Shown here piece after piece: positions 27,840 to 36,928 of a stretch of 64,000 nucleotides of DNA (its first letter is position 1; every line of letters begins with the position of its first letter). A program made the translations under genes and the position numbers. The stretch covers positions 1 to 64,000 of the forward strand of contig JADLGN010000027.1 of the NCBI GenBank assembly GCA_020849295.1. The letters run 5' to 3'. The stretch is from Bacteroidia bacterium. GTDB lineage: Bacteria > Bacteroidota > Bacteroidia > NS11-12g > UBA9320. Below the pieces are notes generated by a model that saw only the letters and a program-made list of their open reading frames with translations, was not told the origin of the DNA and ran no database searches.

Positions 27840-27943
27840 ATTATGAAACTTTTTGAATTTTCTATTTCGAATTTATAACTTATTATTTTATCTAAACAAT
27901 TTAATTGAACAAAGTATTTACAAATTTTAAAAACGGATTTAAT

Positions 27944-28783
27944 TTAAATGATTTCTATATGTTTAGATTTAACAGCCTTTCCAAAAAAAGTATTGGCTGT
28001 AATATTAAATGATTCGGTATCGTCGCTTGTATAAAATTGTATTTGAGAGTTTTTTGAACATATTTGCTCAATTTCAGGATGTCTCATTAAATAATCGCTA
28101 AGACTATAAGCAACTATTTCATTTTGTGAAATAATTGTTATACTTTCAGGTATATATTTTTTTATTTTATTAATAAGCAAAGGGTAGTGTGTACATGCAA
28201 GCACTACAGTATCTATATCGGCAGATTGACTAAATAATAAATCAAGATACTTTTTTACATAAAAATCTGCACCTTTATTTTTATGCTCATTGTTTTCTAT
28301 AATAGGAACCCACATTGGACAAGCTTGCTGAAAGACTTTTATTTCTGGATAAAATTTTGAGATTTCAATAGGATAAGACATTGAGTCAACTGTACCTTTG
28401 GTTCCAAGCACTCCAATAGTTCCTGATTTGGTATAGTTTCCAATAATTTCAGTAGTAGGTCTTAGTACTCCAAGTACTTTTTTAAGCGGATAATGTTTGG
28501 GGAGGTATTGTTGTTGAATAGTACGCAAAGCTTTTGCCGATGCTGTATTACATGCTAAAATCACCAGATTACATCCCAAATTAAATAACGAAGTTACACA
28601 TTGCTGTGTATAGTTTGTAACTGTTTGAAAAGATCTATTGCCGTATGGTGTACGAGCATTGTCTCCTAAATATATGTAATTATATTGTGGCAATTGTTTT
28701 ACAAGTTCACTTAGAATTGTAAGACCTCCATAGCCTGAATCAAATATACCAATGGCTCCTTCTTTTAATTCAATGTTTTTAAT
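27944..28783 (-). CDS. murI: glutamate racemase, with apparent ATT start
   Basis: MurI interconverts L- and D-glutamate for peptidoglycan. The two catalytic Cys are in LACNTASA and ACTHYPLL. The family's essential opening IGIFDSGYGGLTIL lies upstream of the first TTG codon in frame (28693), so a start there would remove the active-site Asp-Ser. The same frame runs back without interruption to a TAA at 28787-28789. Between that stop and the DSG motif there is no ATG, GTG or TTG; the candidates are ATT at 28783 or 28774. Taking 28783 gives 279 residues, a normal MurI length. An alternative is a sequence error in the nine-A run just upstream, but no ATG, GTG or TTG is visible in the ~60 bases beyond it in any frame. 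Confidence 0.85.
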   Translation of the reverse strand: MKNIELKEGAIGIFDSGYGGLTILSELVKQLPQYNYIYLGDNARTPYGNRSFQTVTNYTQQCVTSLFNLGCNLVILACNTASAKALRTIQQQYLPKHYPLKKVLGVLRPTTEIIGNYTKSGTIGVLGTKGTVDSMSYPIEISKFYPEIKVFQQACPMWVPIIENNEHKNKGADFYVKKYLDLLFSQSADIDTVVLACTHYPLLINKIKKYIPESITIISQNEIVAYSLSDYLMRHPEIEQICSKNSQIQFYTSDDTESFNITANTFFGKAVKSKHIEII

Positions 28784-28843
28784 AGATTATTTTTTTTTAA
28801 CGAAATTAATAATTTTTGAATAATTTAAGAACATCTATAAAAT

Positions 28844-28880
28844 TAAGAAAACCGATAAAAAATATCGGTTTTCTTATTAA
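28844..28880 (-). terminator. intrinsic terminator downstream of the ompH pair
   Basis: A perfect 12-bp inverted repeat, AGAAAACCGATA / TATCGGTTTTCT with a 5-base A loop (28846-28874), extends by two further A-T pairs. On the minus strand it lies 25 bases after the stop of the downstream ompH gene. It is followed by a T-rich stretch in both directions, so it can end transcripts from either side. Confidence 0.8.
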
Positions 28881-28899
28881 ATATTTTAATACAGATATA

Positions 28900-29403
28900 T
28901 TAGTTAATACCTAATTTTTTCTTTACATCATTCATTAAGTCGTTTGATGGATTTGTAACTAAAACTCCAAGTCCTTCAGAACTGTCAAGAACATAATCAA
29001 AGCCTTTTGCCTTAGCTACTTCATTTATTGCATTTTTTGCTTTTTTATAAATTGGCATGTACAATTCTTCTCTTTTTTTCTGCATGTCTTGTTCTGCTGT
29101 TTGCGAAAATTGCTGAATATTTGCTTGCAAATCTTCAAGTTTTTTCTTTTTAATTTCCATAATTGCTGGAGGAGAAATCGTATCGTTCATGTATGCGATG
29201 TAATCTTTTTGCAATTCATTCTGCATTTCATCAAGTTGTTTTTTTAATAATGTTTCATAGTCTTTTACTTTCTTTTCAAAGTCTTTCATTTCTGGCATTG
29301 CATTCATTAACTCTGATGTGTTGATGTGTGCAATTTTGCTTTGTGCATTAGTAATGGAATAAAATGCAATCAGGGCAATAAGTGATAAAATTATTTTTTT
29401 CAT
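28900..29403 (-). CDS. OmpH/Skp-family periplasmic chaperone
   Basis: A 167-residue exported coiled-coil protein. The signal peptide ends near SITNAQS. The mature N-terminus KIAHINTSELMNAMPEM gives the trimerisation strand. The long charged helices (about 40-125, EKKVKDYETLLKKQLDEMQNE onward) form the tentacles, and the C-terminal GFDYVLDSSEGLGVLV returns to the body domain. Skp holds unfolded outer-membrane proteins in the periplasm. It is the second of two tandem ompH genes (34 bases apart), which is usual in Bacteroidota next to BamA; bamA is not in this window. Confidence 0.9.
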   Translation of the reverse strand: MKKIILSLIALIAFYSITNAQSKIAHINTSELMNAMPEMKDFEKKVKDYETLLKKQLDEMQNELQKDYIAYMNDTISPPAIMEIKKKKLEDLQANIQQFSQTAEQDMQKKREELYMPIYKKAKNAINEVAKAKGFDYVLDSSEGLGVLVTNPSNDLMNDVKKKLGIN

Positions 29404-29437
29404 TTCTTTATATTCTATTTATTTTTTAATTGTATAA

Positions 29438-30043
29438 TTATCTTGGTGGTACACCATCGTTATCTGGTGGAAACTCAGTGTTTTTCTTTTCTTTGGCTTT
29501 ATCTTTTTCTTCTTTTGTAGGAGCTACTCCAAGTGCGGTAAGTACGTTGTCGCTTTTGTCATATTTGGCATTGCTATAAAGCATTGTCATATCGCTTGAT
29601 TTGTCGAAAATAAAATCAAATCCTTCATCTTTTGCAAGTTTTTGTATTGCTTCAAATATCTTGTCTTGTATAGGTTTTACAAGTTCCTGACGTTTCTTGA
29701 ATAATTCTCCTTCGTATCCGAATTTGTCTTGTTGAAATTTTTTAGCATCTTTTTCTTTAGCAATTATTTCTTCTTCTCTTTGTTTTTGCTGATCGGCAGT
29801 AAGCAGTACTTTTTCTGCCTGATATTCTTTGTACATTTTGTCAATGCCTTCGTATTTGTTATCTATTTCTTTCTGCCATTGCTCGGCAAGCTCATCTAAT
29901 TTTTTTTGTGCTGATTTGTATTCAGGAAGTAATGACAATATATATTCTGTATCAACATAAGCAAATTTTTGAGCATAATTGGTTATTGGGGCTATTAGTA
30001 AAACAAATAGTACAATGATTGATTTTTTAAATAATGTTTTCAT
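29438..30043 (-). CDS. OmpH/Skp-family periplasmic chaperone
   Basis: The 201-residue paralogue of the next gene. The signal peptide ends near ITNYAQK. KFAYVDTEYILSLLPEYKSAQ is the body-domain strand and helix. The charged coiled coil spans about 45-135, and the body closes with DEGFDFIFDKSSDMTMLYSN. It differs by a Lys/Glu-rich tail ending DNDGVPPR. It is the first gene after the promoter at 30105-30133, so the chaperone pair forms its own transcript closed by the hairpin at 28844. Its client set is probably outer-membrane barrels such as the TonB receptors nearby. Confidence 0.9.
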   Translation of the reverse strand: MKTLFKKSIIVLFVLLIAPITNYAQKFAYVDTEYILSLLPEYKSAQKKLDELAEQWQKEIDNKYEGIDKMYKEYQAEKVLLTADQQKQREEEIIAKEKDAKKFQQDKFGYEGELFKKRQELVKPIQDKIFEAIQKLAKDEGFDFIFDKSSDMTMLYSNAKYDKSDNVLTALGVAPTKEEKDKAKEKKNTEFPPDNDGVPPR

Positions 30044-30104
30044 TTCTTTATTTTTTTAGTAATTAACATTGAACAAATAGTTTTCCCTCGTTTTATCCAA
30101 ACTG

Positions 30105-30133
30105 CAAACATACATATTTTTCAAGGGTTCAAA
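30105..30133 (-). promoter_or_regulatory. Bacteroidota-type promoter for the ompH pair
   Basis: The minus strand reads TTTG, 17 bases, TATGTTTG, a near-complete match to the sigma-ABfr consensus. The expected start is near 30098, giving a leader of about 55 bases before the ATG at 30043. Confidence 0.7.
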
Positions 30134-30182
30134 ATATTTTTTTTGAAATTTTAATTTTTTTTGTTGAATTAAAATTTGGACA

Positions 30183-30695
30183 TCAGTGTTTTAAAAATAT
30201 TGCTTGTGTTCTTGCTGTATTACTCTTGTTCAGGTTTCTGTCAATAATTATACATTCAAATAATACAGTATCTGGTTTTATTCCGGGGTATGGCGAAGCC
30301 GGTACTCTTACAATAAATTCACCATATACTTTTCTTTTTTTATTGCTTTCATTTAGTCGCTTAAATCTTTGATTAAAATTTATTGTATCGTTTAAAGGAG
30401 ATTTGGTTATTTGTTCCCAAACCCCATTTTTTCTCACTAAATATTTTATTTTAAGATTATAAAAATATTTGTTTCCAAAATTAAATGGAGGAAATGTATC
30501 ATTTTCAGACAAACCAAGATCTCCATCATTGTCAGAATATTTTAAAGTAATGTTTATCAAACTATCATTGCCGTTATTATTTTTGTATAATGTTACTTTT
30601 TCAATGCTTAATTCAGGGAAATGAGTTTCAGTTAGCTTGTCTTTACAGGCATTAATAATTAAAACTATAAAAAATATTTTGATTAATTTTTTCAA
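30183..30695 (-). CDS. lipoprotein of unknown function
   Basis: From the TTG at 30695 the protein opens with a lysine-rich signal and lipobox (MKKLIKIFFIVLIINAC), so it is a lipoprotein of about 170 residues. A second TTG at 30725 would add ten polar residues before the signal and is less likely. The body is beta-rich with a DNDGDLGLSEND segment that could bind calcium, and ends PDTVLFECIIIDRNLNKSN. I do not recognise a family beyond similarity to short Bacteroidota lipoproteins. It diverges from the LuxE-like gene with overlapping starts and lies about 140 bases downstream of the promoter of the ompH pair but separate from it. Confidence 0.65.
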   Translation of the reverse strand: MKKLIKIFFIVLIINACKDKLTETHFPELSIEKVTLYKNNNGNDSLINITLKYSDNDGDLGLSENDTFPPFNFGNKYFYNLKIKYLVRKNGVWEQITKSPLNDTINFNQRFKRLNESNKKRKVYGEFIVRVPASPYPGIKPDTVLFECIIIDRNLNKSNTARTQAIFLKH

Positions 30696-31650
30696 ACAAA
30701 AAATATTTAATTCAGATTTTGACAAACTGGCTCTTGAAATTTTTAATTTTCAGTCCAAAAATAACAAAATTTACTCATCCTATCTTAATTTTTTAGGCAT
30801 AAAACCTCAAAGAGTAAATGACATTAGTAAAATTCCTTTCTTGCCAATTGAATTTTATAAAAATCATATTGTGAGTTCGGCAAATAATATTAATTATATT
30901 AAAGTATTTGAAAGCAGTTCTACTTCTGGAATAGGCATTAGTAGTCATTATGTTTACGATTTGAGTTTCTATTTTAAAACGGCTCAAAATTGTTTTACAA
31001 ATTTTTACGGGGATATTAAAAATTTTACTTTCAGATTTTTACTTCCATCATATATTGAAAGAGGTAATTCATCTTTAATATATATGGCAAATGATTTTCT
31101 TAAAATTTCGGGTAAAGGTAGTTTTTATCAAAAAAACTTTGACAAACTTTATAATGACTTGAATGATGATTTAAAAAAAGGCAATAGAGTTGTTTTGCTG
31201 GGTGTGAGTTTTGCTTTGCTTGATTTTGCCAAAAAATATAATTTTGATTTAAGTAAAATTATTATAATGGAAACGGGAGGAATGAAAGGAAGACGAAAAG
31301 AAATAACCAGACAAGAATTGCATGATTTTTTAAAAAAACAATTTAATACAGAAAAAGTACATTCTGAATATGGGATGACTGAAATTTTTTCACAAGCTTA
31401 CTCAAAGGGGGACGGTATATATAATTGTGTGCCATGGATGAAAGTTATTACTACAGAACCGGGCGACCCTTTTGCATTGCAAAAAATTGGCAAAACCGGA
31501 AGAATAAATATTATTGATTTGGCAAATATATATACTTGCTGTTTTTTATCTACTTCAGATATTGGCAGAGTTTATGATGACAATTCATTCGAAGTGTTAG
31601 GCAGGATTGACAATAGTGATATAAGAGGTTGTAGTCTTTTTTTTGAATGA
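30679..31650 (+). CDS. LuxE-like acyl-protein synthetase / acyl-activating protein
   Basis: Matches the LuxE/PaaK superfamily. DKLALEIFNFQSKNNKIYSSYL opens the domain, then IPFLPIEFYKNHIV and the phosphate-binding FESSSTSGI-ISSHY. METGGMKGRRKEITRQELHDFL and HSEYGMTEIFSQAY follow (adenylate-binding Glu in YGMTE), with DIGRV-DDNSFEVLGRIDNSDIRG near the end. LuxE activates fatty acids as acyl-AMP for reduction; Bacteroidota homologues lack luciferase genes and their substrate is unknown. The frame is open from a TTG at 30637, but TTG at 30679 puts the conserved domain close to the start. Even so it overlaps the divergent lipoprotein start by 17 bases. The 3' end is 4 bases from the CorC-like gene. 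Confidence 0.8.
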   Translation: MINFFKQKIFNSDFDKLALEIFNFQSKNNKIYSSYLNFLGIKPQRVNDISKIPFLPIEFYKNHIVSSANNINYIKVFESSSTSGIGISSHYVYDLSFYFKTAQNCFTNFYGDIKNFTFRFLLPSYIERGNSSLIYMANDFLKISGKGSFYQKNFDKLYNDLNDDLKKGNRVVLLGVSFALLDFAKKYNFDLSKIIIMETGGMKGRRKEITRQELHDFLKKQFNTEKVHSEYGMTEIFSQAYSKGDGIYNCVPWMKVITTEPGDPFALQKIGKTGRINIIDLANIYTCCFLSTSDIGRVYDDNSFEVLGRIDNSDIRGCSLFFE

Positions 31651-31654
31651 TAAG

Positions 31655-32905
31655 TTATTCATCGAGTAAAGTAATCTTTACAATGTCTATCCTTGCTTCA
31701 TCTAATTTTATAATTTTAAATTTATATTTATTAATTTTTATTATTTCTCCGGCATACGGGAAGCTTCCATGTTCTGCAATTATGTATCCTGCAAGTGTTT
31801 CATACTCGCCTACAGGAATTTTAAAATCATATTTTTCATTTAAATATTCTACCTGTAACGATGCCGATAATTCATACTCGTTTTCAGCTATTTGTTTTTC
31901 AATTTTATCACTATCATCATCATGTTCGTCTTCAATATCGCCAAGTATTTGCTCAACTATATCTTCTACTGTAATTATTCCTGCTGTTCCACCAAATTCA
32001 TCTACTACAAGAGCTATACTTTTTCGTTTTTTTACAAATTCATTAAGCATTTGTCTTGCTCCTCTGCTCTCGTTTGTAATAATAATAGGTATCATTATTG
32101 ATTTAAGTGAATTTGGCTTTCGGAACATATCAATTTGATGGACATAGCCAACAATATTATCAATACTCTGTTTGTAAACAAGAATTTTTGAATGACGTGA
32201 TTCAGTAAAAATTTTATAAAGTTCATCAATAGAAGTTTCATAATCAATAGCTACAAGTTCTGTACGTGGCACTATACAATCGCGAACTTTTACATTGCTA
32301 AAATCAAGTGCATTTATCAATATTTCGGCATCAACTTCGCTTTTCTTATTTGTTTGAAGTGTTTCAGAAATAAAATTTCCAAGGTCAACTTTAGTAAAAG
32401 CCGGACCGGTTTCGATAAAAGTTTGTTTTGTAATAATTTTTAAAATTTGTTTTGATAGCCAAATTACAAAATAAACTATCGGATAAAGTAAATAATAAAA
32501 TAACTGAAAAGGATAAATAAATATTGAAAGTATAAATCCCGGATTTATTCTGAAAAGTGCTTTGGGTAAAAAATCAGCAGCAAAAAGTACAATTGCAGTT
32601 GATATTACAGTACTTACAAGCAATTTGCTTATTTCGGTAAATTGAAAAATATCTAAAAAATCATTTAATACTTTTCCTATAAAAATACCATAAATAACAA
32701 GTGCGGTATTGTATGCAACAAGTATTGTGCTTATAAACTTTGAAGGAGTTTTGTAATATGCCGAAACAATAGATGCCCATCTGCTGCCTTGTTTACTTTT
32801 TAATTCTATTCTTAGTTTGCTTGAAGAAATAAATGAGATTTCGAGCCCCGAAAAAAAAGCAGCCATTACTAATGAAATAATAATAGATGTGAACGGCAAT
32901 ATCAT
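31655..32905 (-). CDS. CNNM/HlyC-CorC family membrane protein
   Basis: An N-terminal DUF21/CNNM membrane domain spans about residues 1-150, starting AAFFSGLEISFISSSKLRIELK. Two CBS domains follow at about 200-320 (DCIVPRTELVAIDYETSIDELYKIF and KSIALVVDEFGGTAGIITVEDI). A CorC/HlyC C-terminal domain is at 340-416, with GEYETLAGYIIAEHGSFPYAG. Such proteins are linked to Mg2+ or Co2+ efflux; GldE of gliding bacteria belongs to a neighbouring subfamily, but the N-terminal sequence here fits the general type better. The ATG at 32905 is preferred over the TTG at 32926. The gene is convergent with luxE-like and stands alone. Confidence 0.85.
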   Translation of the reverse strand: MILPFTSIIISLVMAAFFSGLEISFISSSKLRIELKSKQGSRWASIVSAYYKTPSKFISTILVAYNTALVIYGIFIGKVLNDFLDIFQFTEISKLLVSTVISTAIVLFAADFLPKALFRINPGFILSIFIYPFQLFYYLLYPIVYFVIWLSKQILKIITKQTFIETGPAFTKVDLGNFISETLQTNKKSEVDAEILINALDFSNVKVRDCIVPRTELVAIDYETSIDELYKIFTESRHSKILVYKQSIDNIVGYVHQIDMFRKPNSLKSIMIPIIITNESRGARQMLNEFVKKRKSIALVVDEFGGTAGIITVEDIVEQILGDIEDEHDDDSDKIEKQIAENEYELSASLQVEYLNEKYDFKIPVGEYETLAGYIIAEHGSFPYAGEIIKINKYKFKIIKLDEARIDIVKITLLDE

Positions 32906-33028
32906 ATTTGAGGTATAAAAAAGCAAAGATAATATTGACTATAATATATTTATTTAAAATTTATATATATCATCAAAATCAAATGAAAATATTTTGTTAA
33001 TTTCATTTCAATAATGTTGGTTTGTATT

Positions 33029-34567
33029 ATGGCAGATATTGATAAATTTATTAATGATATTAATGGTTCTTATAATTTTTCAGGAGATTCTATATTACTT
33101 GGAGCGGCAGTGTTAGATGGATCTCCTATACCTAATTGTCTTGTAAAAGCACCTTTAAAAACTTTTAATAGACATGGTTTAATTGCTGGAGCTACTGGAA
33201 CAGGAAAAACAAAATCATTACAAGTAATTACTGAAAAACTATCGCAATGTGGTGTATCTTCAATTGTAATGGATATAAAAGGAGATTTCAGCGGAATTTC
33301 TCAACCTGGCACTTTAAATCCAAAAATTGAAGACCGCACAAAAATAACCGGCGAAAACTGGAAACCACGTAAACTTCCAGTTGAATTATTAACCATTTCT
33401 AATGCACCTGGAGTAAAGCTAAAAGCTACAGTAAGTGAGTTTGGTCCGGTATTATTCAGCAAAATGCTTGAACTTAATGACATTCAGTCTGGTGTAGTTT
33501 CTCTTGTATTTAAATATGCTGACGACTATAATCTTCCTCTTTTAGATATTAAAGATTTCAGAAAAACACTACAATTTTTGAGCAATGAAGGCAAAGATGA
33601 AATGGAAAAAAATTATGGATTAATCAGCACATCTTCTTCGGGGGCAATACTTCGTAATTTGATTATGCTCGAAGAACAAGGGGCTGATATGTTTTTTGGC
33701 GAGCCATCTTTTGATGTTTATGATCTAATAAGATTAGATGAAAACGGGTATGGATATATAAATATTCTACGGTTAAATGATATACAAGGGAAACCAAAAC
33801 TCTTTAGCACTTTTATGTTGTGTTTGCTTGCAGAAATTTACAATACATTGCCCGAAAAAGGAGATGTTGACAGACCTGAACTTGTTGTTTTTATTGATGA
33901 AGCACATCTTATATTTAGTGAAGCTTCAAAAGCATTGCTTGACCAGATTGAAACTATAATAAAACTAATAAGGAGTAAAGGTGTTGGGATATTTTTTATT
34001 ACTCAAAGCCCTGACGATATACCTCAATCTGTACTTGCCCAGCTTGGTATGAAAGTACAACATTCACTTAGAGCATTTACTGCTAATGATCGTAAAGCAA
34101 TAAAAACTGCTGCTGAAAATTATCCGGAATCCACATATTACTCAACCGAAAACTTAATAACCCAGCTCGGAATTGGCGAAGCACTAATAACTGTTTTGAA
34201 TGAAAAAGGAATACCTAGCCAATTGGTTCATTGCCTTATGAGTCCGCCTTGCACTAGAATGGATGTAATCAATACAGATGAAATAAATGCTTTAGTTTCT
34301 GTTTCTGCACTCGTGAGTAAATATAACAGGGAAATAGACCGCGAAAGTGCTTATGAATTACTTAATAAAAAAATTGAATCTGCACAGAAAACTATAGAAC
34401 AACAGGAAACAGAAAAACAAGAAAATAATAACGAAAAAAGTATTCTTGAAGAAGTAGCTAAGAGTGCTGTAACCCGTACTGTTGTTCGCGAAGTTACTAG
34501 AGGTTTATTAGGTATGCTCGGTATTAGCAGTTCATACCGTACAAAAAGGCGTTCAAGCTGGTTTTGA
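33029..34567 (+). CDS. HerA-like ATPase (DUF853/YjgR family)
   Basis: A cytoplasmic FtsK/HerA-fold ATPase. GDSILLGAAVLDG opens it, with Walker A GATGTGKTKS at about 52-61, DIKGDFSGIS as a sensor loop, and the Walker B strand VVFIDEAHLIF near 285. ITQSPDDIPQSVLAQLGMKVQHSLRAFT and GIGEALITVL follow. A coiled segment and a basic tail (YRTKRRSSWF) end it. YjgR relatives are widely conserved and of unknown role; they are not accompanied here by NurA or any restriction gene, so a defence function is not supported. The ATG at 33014 adds five residues and is an alternative to 33029. Confidence 0.88.
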   Translation: MADIDKFINDINGSYNFSGDSILLGAAVLDGSPIPNCLVKAPLKTFNRHGLIAGATGTGKTKSLQVITEKLSQCGVSSIVMDIKGDFSGISQPGTLNPKIEDRTKITGENWKPRKLPVELLTISNAPGVKLKATVSEFGPVLFSKMLELNDIQSGVVSLVFKYADDYNLPLLDIKDFRKTLQFLSNEGKDEMEKNYGLISTSSSGAILRNLIMLEEQGADMFFGEPSFDVYDLIRLDENGYGYINILRLNDIQGKPKLFSTFMLCLLAEIYNTLPEKGDVDRPELVVFIDEAHLIFSEASKALLDQIETIIKLIRSKGVGIFFITQSPDDIPQSVLAQLGMKVQHSLRAFTANDRKAIKTAAENYPESTYYSTENLITQLGIGEALITVLNEKGIPSQLVHCLMSPPCTRMDVINTDEINALVSVSALVSKYNREIDRESAYELLNKKIESAQKTIEQQETEKQENNNEKSILEEVAKSAVTRTVVREVTRGLLGMLGISSSYRTKRRSSWF

Positions 34568-34595
34568 TTTTTTAATATCTCTTCTTATTTCAAAA

Positions 34596-35084
34596 TTATC
34601 TTCTTTTAACAATTGAAAGTATATCTGATTCAATTGATTTTTGAGGAGATTCAGTTATTCTGCCTTTTTCATCACCAAATTTGTCACTAATAATAAATAA
34701 TGGTATAAATGTTATTTTATATTTTTCTATCGAATCTTTACAATTTTCACATTGCTTTTTGCGGTCAACAAACAAAATTTTCAATGAATTTTTATTGTAT
34801 CCGCACTCTTCTATCACTTTTATAAATCTTGGCAGTTGTAATCTTGTATCGCTACACCAGTTGCCACCTATTATAGTTATATTGTAATTTTTAAGATTAA
34901 TAAATTCTTTAAAGCTAGTATCTGTTTTATATTTTTCATACTCAGTTTTAAACCAATCTGTTTTTTTTAAATCCCTAAGTGATATAATACCGCAAACCGG
35001 AAATTCTGTATTACCGAGTTTAGTTGTAGAGCACGATGAAACTAAAATATAGATTGAGATAAATAAAATACTTTTTTTTTGCAT
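34596..35084 (-). CDS. thioredoxin-like lipoprotein
   Basis: The signal peptide and lipobox are YILVSSC near residue 18, so the protein is probably anchored to a membrane. The thioredoxin fold begins at about 65 (NYNITIIGGNWCSDTRLQLPRF), with a single active-site Cys: the usual CxxC is reduced to WCSD. A second pair, CENC, lies at about 115. The family is seen in Bacteroidota as small thioredoxin domain proteins. The loss of the resolving Cys suggests a binding or isomerase-like role, unless the later Cys pair substitutes. It is convergent with the HerA-like gene and divergent from the TMTC-like gene. Confidence 0.72.
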   Translation of the reverse strand: MQKKSILFISIYILVSSCSTTKLGNTEFPVCGIISLRDLKKTDWFKTEYEKYKTDTSFKEFINLKNYNITIIGGNWCSDTRLQLPRFIKVIEECGYNKNSLKILFVDRKKQCENCKDSIEKYKITFIPLFIISDKFGDEKGRITESPQKSIESDILSIVKRR

Positions 35085-35096
35085 TTTTTTAAAAAT

Positions 35097-35127
35097 TTTG
35101 AAATTGAAGCAGTAAAATTAATATTTG
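35097..35127 (+). promoter_or_regulatory. probable promoter of the TMTC-like gene
   Basis: TTTG, 19 bases, AATATTTG: one mismatch to TAnnTTTG in the -7 element. The TTG at 35125 that opens the long reading frame is the end of this element, which supports the ATG at 35143 as the true start, about 15 bases downstream. Confidence 0.5.
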
Positions 35128-35142
35128 TTTTCTTTAAGAAAA

Positions 35143-36918
35143 ATGACAAATACAGCAAAAAAAACTTCTGCTAAATATGATAAATTTTTAATAATTATTA
35201 TATTCTTAGCCTTTGCTGTTTATATAAAGGGCTTAAGTTTTGATATATTGAATTTTGACGATAATGAGTATTTTTCTGACTATCCTGAAATAAATAATTT
35301 CAGCCTTTCAAGTATCATAAAGTATTTTTCTAATTATTATGTTTTAATGTATCAACCTTTGCCTATACTAAGTTTTGCAATATTAGGAAACAATGCAACT
35401 CTGCAACATTTTATAAATTTAGCTTTTCATATTTTCAATATATTTCTTGTTTACAAGTTTTGTGGATTGATAAGCATAAATCAAAGTGTGAAAAGAATTA
35501 CAACATTTCTTTTTGCATTACACCCTTTAGCAGTAGAACCTGTAATGTGGATATCAAGCCGAAGCAGTGTAATGTATGCTTGTTTTTATATATTGGCTTT
35601 AATTTATTATCTTAATTACAGAAATAGTGAAAATAAAAAAAAACTTTATTATTCTATCCTGTTTTTCATATTATCTCTGTTTTCTAAAGTTCATGCTGTT
35701 TCATTTCCATTGTCACTTATTGTTGTTGATTTATTTATATTGAAACAAAAATTTAATCTTAATTTAATAGCTAAAAAATGGGTGTTTTTCATAGGTTCAT
35801 TAATTTTTGGGATTATAGCAATACAAAATACCGAAACTGAAATAAATATTAAGTTTAGCGCCGGTGCTTATACATATATTGATTATATTTTTATTTTTTG
35901 CTATGAAGCAATTTGGTATTTAGTTAAGATTATTTTGCCTATAAATTTATCACCTATTTATGTATATCCAGTAAAGACTGATGGGTTACTGCCATTTTTT
36001 TATTATGTTTCAGCAGGTATAATTATTTTAATTTCATATCTGATTTTTAAGTTCAAACAAAAAAGAGACTTTATTCTGTTTGGAATTTTGTTTTTTTATT
36101 CAAGTCTTATTTTCGTTTTTCAAATTGTACCTTCAAGATTATTTATAGTGGCTGACAGATATGGATATATTGCAAACATTGGTATATTTTTTATTATAGC
36201 AGGTTTAATTTTTGAATATTTTGAAAAAACAAAGGCTCTTGCTTCATTTTATACAGCAGCTTCTGCAATTGTAATAATTTCTTTTTTTCAAGCTGATATA
36301 TGGAAAAGCGATAAAACCCTTGCAGATAGAATAATTGAAGTAAATCCTGAAACACCATATATAGCAAGAGCTTTTGGCATAAGAGCAAATTATTATAAAA
36401 ACAAAGAAAACAAAACCGATTTTGCCCTGTCTGATTATCTTAAAGCTACAGAACTTGACTCTAACGACTGGATATCACCATATCAGGCAGCACTTATTTA
36501 TACTGGCAACAGCGAGCTACAACAAGCTATTTTGTATTACGAAAAAGCCAATAAAGCAGACAATAAAACACCCCTTCCATATACAGATTTAGGTGTTTTA
36601 TATACTATTTCAAATGATTTTATTAAAGCAGAACTATGTGCAGATAGTGCGTTACATCGCTCAAAATATTTTGCAAATGCAATGTTGTTAAAGTCAGTTT
36701 GCCGCCTTAATATGGAAGATTCTGTTTCTGCTAAAAATATTTTAACTCTGTGTATTGATAAAAATCCAAAATTTTCTCCAGCTTATAAAAATAGAGGAAT
36801 TATATTGTTAAATAATTTTAAAAACACCGAAGATGCTTGTAAAGACTTTGCTAAAGCTAATGAACTTGGCGAGCCTGATATGCAAGATATATTAAACTAC
36901 TATTGTAATAAAAAATAA
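35143..36918 (+). CDS. TMTC-like polytopic membrane protein with C-terminal TPRs
   Basis: The N-terminal ~370 residues form about ten membrane helices of the GT-C type. The early loop has FDDNEYFSDYPEINNF, with the acidic pair typical of GT-C enzymes, and FALHPLAVEPVMWISSRSSV follows, as in eukaryotic TMTC O-mannosyltransferases and their bacterial homologues (DUF1736 type). From about 410 to 590 there are TPR motifs (DWISPYQAALIYTGNSELQQA; YTDLGVLYTISNDFIKA; YKNRGIILLNNFKNTEDA). A polyprenyl-phosphate-sugar-dependent protein glycosyltransferase is the likely role; neither donor nor acceptor is known. The start is ATG at 35143. Confidence 0.78.
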   Translation: MTNTAKKTSAKYDKFLIIIIFLAFAVYIKGLSFDILNFDDNEYFSDYPEINNFSLSSIIKYFSNYYVLMYQPLPILSFAILGNNATLQHFINLAFHIFNIFLVYKFCGLISINQSVKRITTFLFALHPLAVEPVMWISSRSSVMYACFYILALIYYLNYRNSENKKKLYYSILFFILSLFSKVHAVSFPLSLIVVDLFILKQKFNLNLIAKKWVFFIGSLIFGIIAIQNTETEINIKFSAGAYTYIDYIFIFCYEAIWYLVKIILPINLSPIYVYPVKTDGLLPFFYYVSAGIIILISYLIFKFKQKRDFILFGILFFYSSLIFVFQIVPSRLFIVADRYGYIANIGIFFIIAGLIFEYFEKTKALASFYTAASAIVIISFFQADIWKSDKTLADRIIEVNPETPYIARAFGIRANYYKNKENKTDFALSDYLKATELDSNDWISPYQAALIYTGNSELQQAILYYEKANKADNKTPLPYTDLGVLYTISNDFIKAELCADSALHRSKYFANAMLLKSVCRLNMEDSVSAKNILTLCIDKNPKFSPAYKNRGIILLNNFKNTEDACKDFAKANELGEPDMQDILNYYCNKK

Positions 36919-36928
36919 AATTTTACGA

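Noticed and set aside
31655-32905. CNNM/CorC protein as GldE of the gliding machinery
   Set aside because: The N-terminal SGLEISFISSSKLRIELK pattern fits the general family better and no gldD or other gld gene is adjacent.
33029-34567. HerA-like ATPase as part of a defence system
   Set aside because: It belongs to the DUF853/YjgR group, and no NurA, SIR2, nuclease or restriction gene lies beside it.
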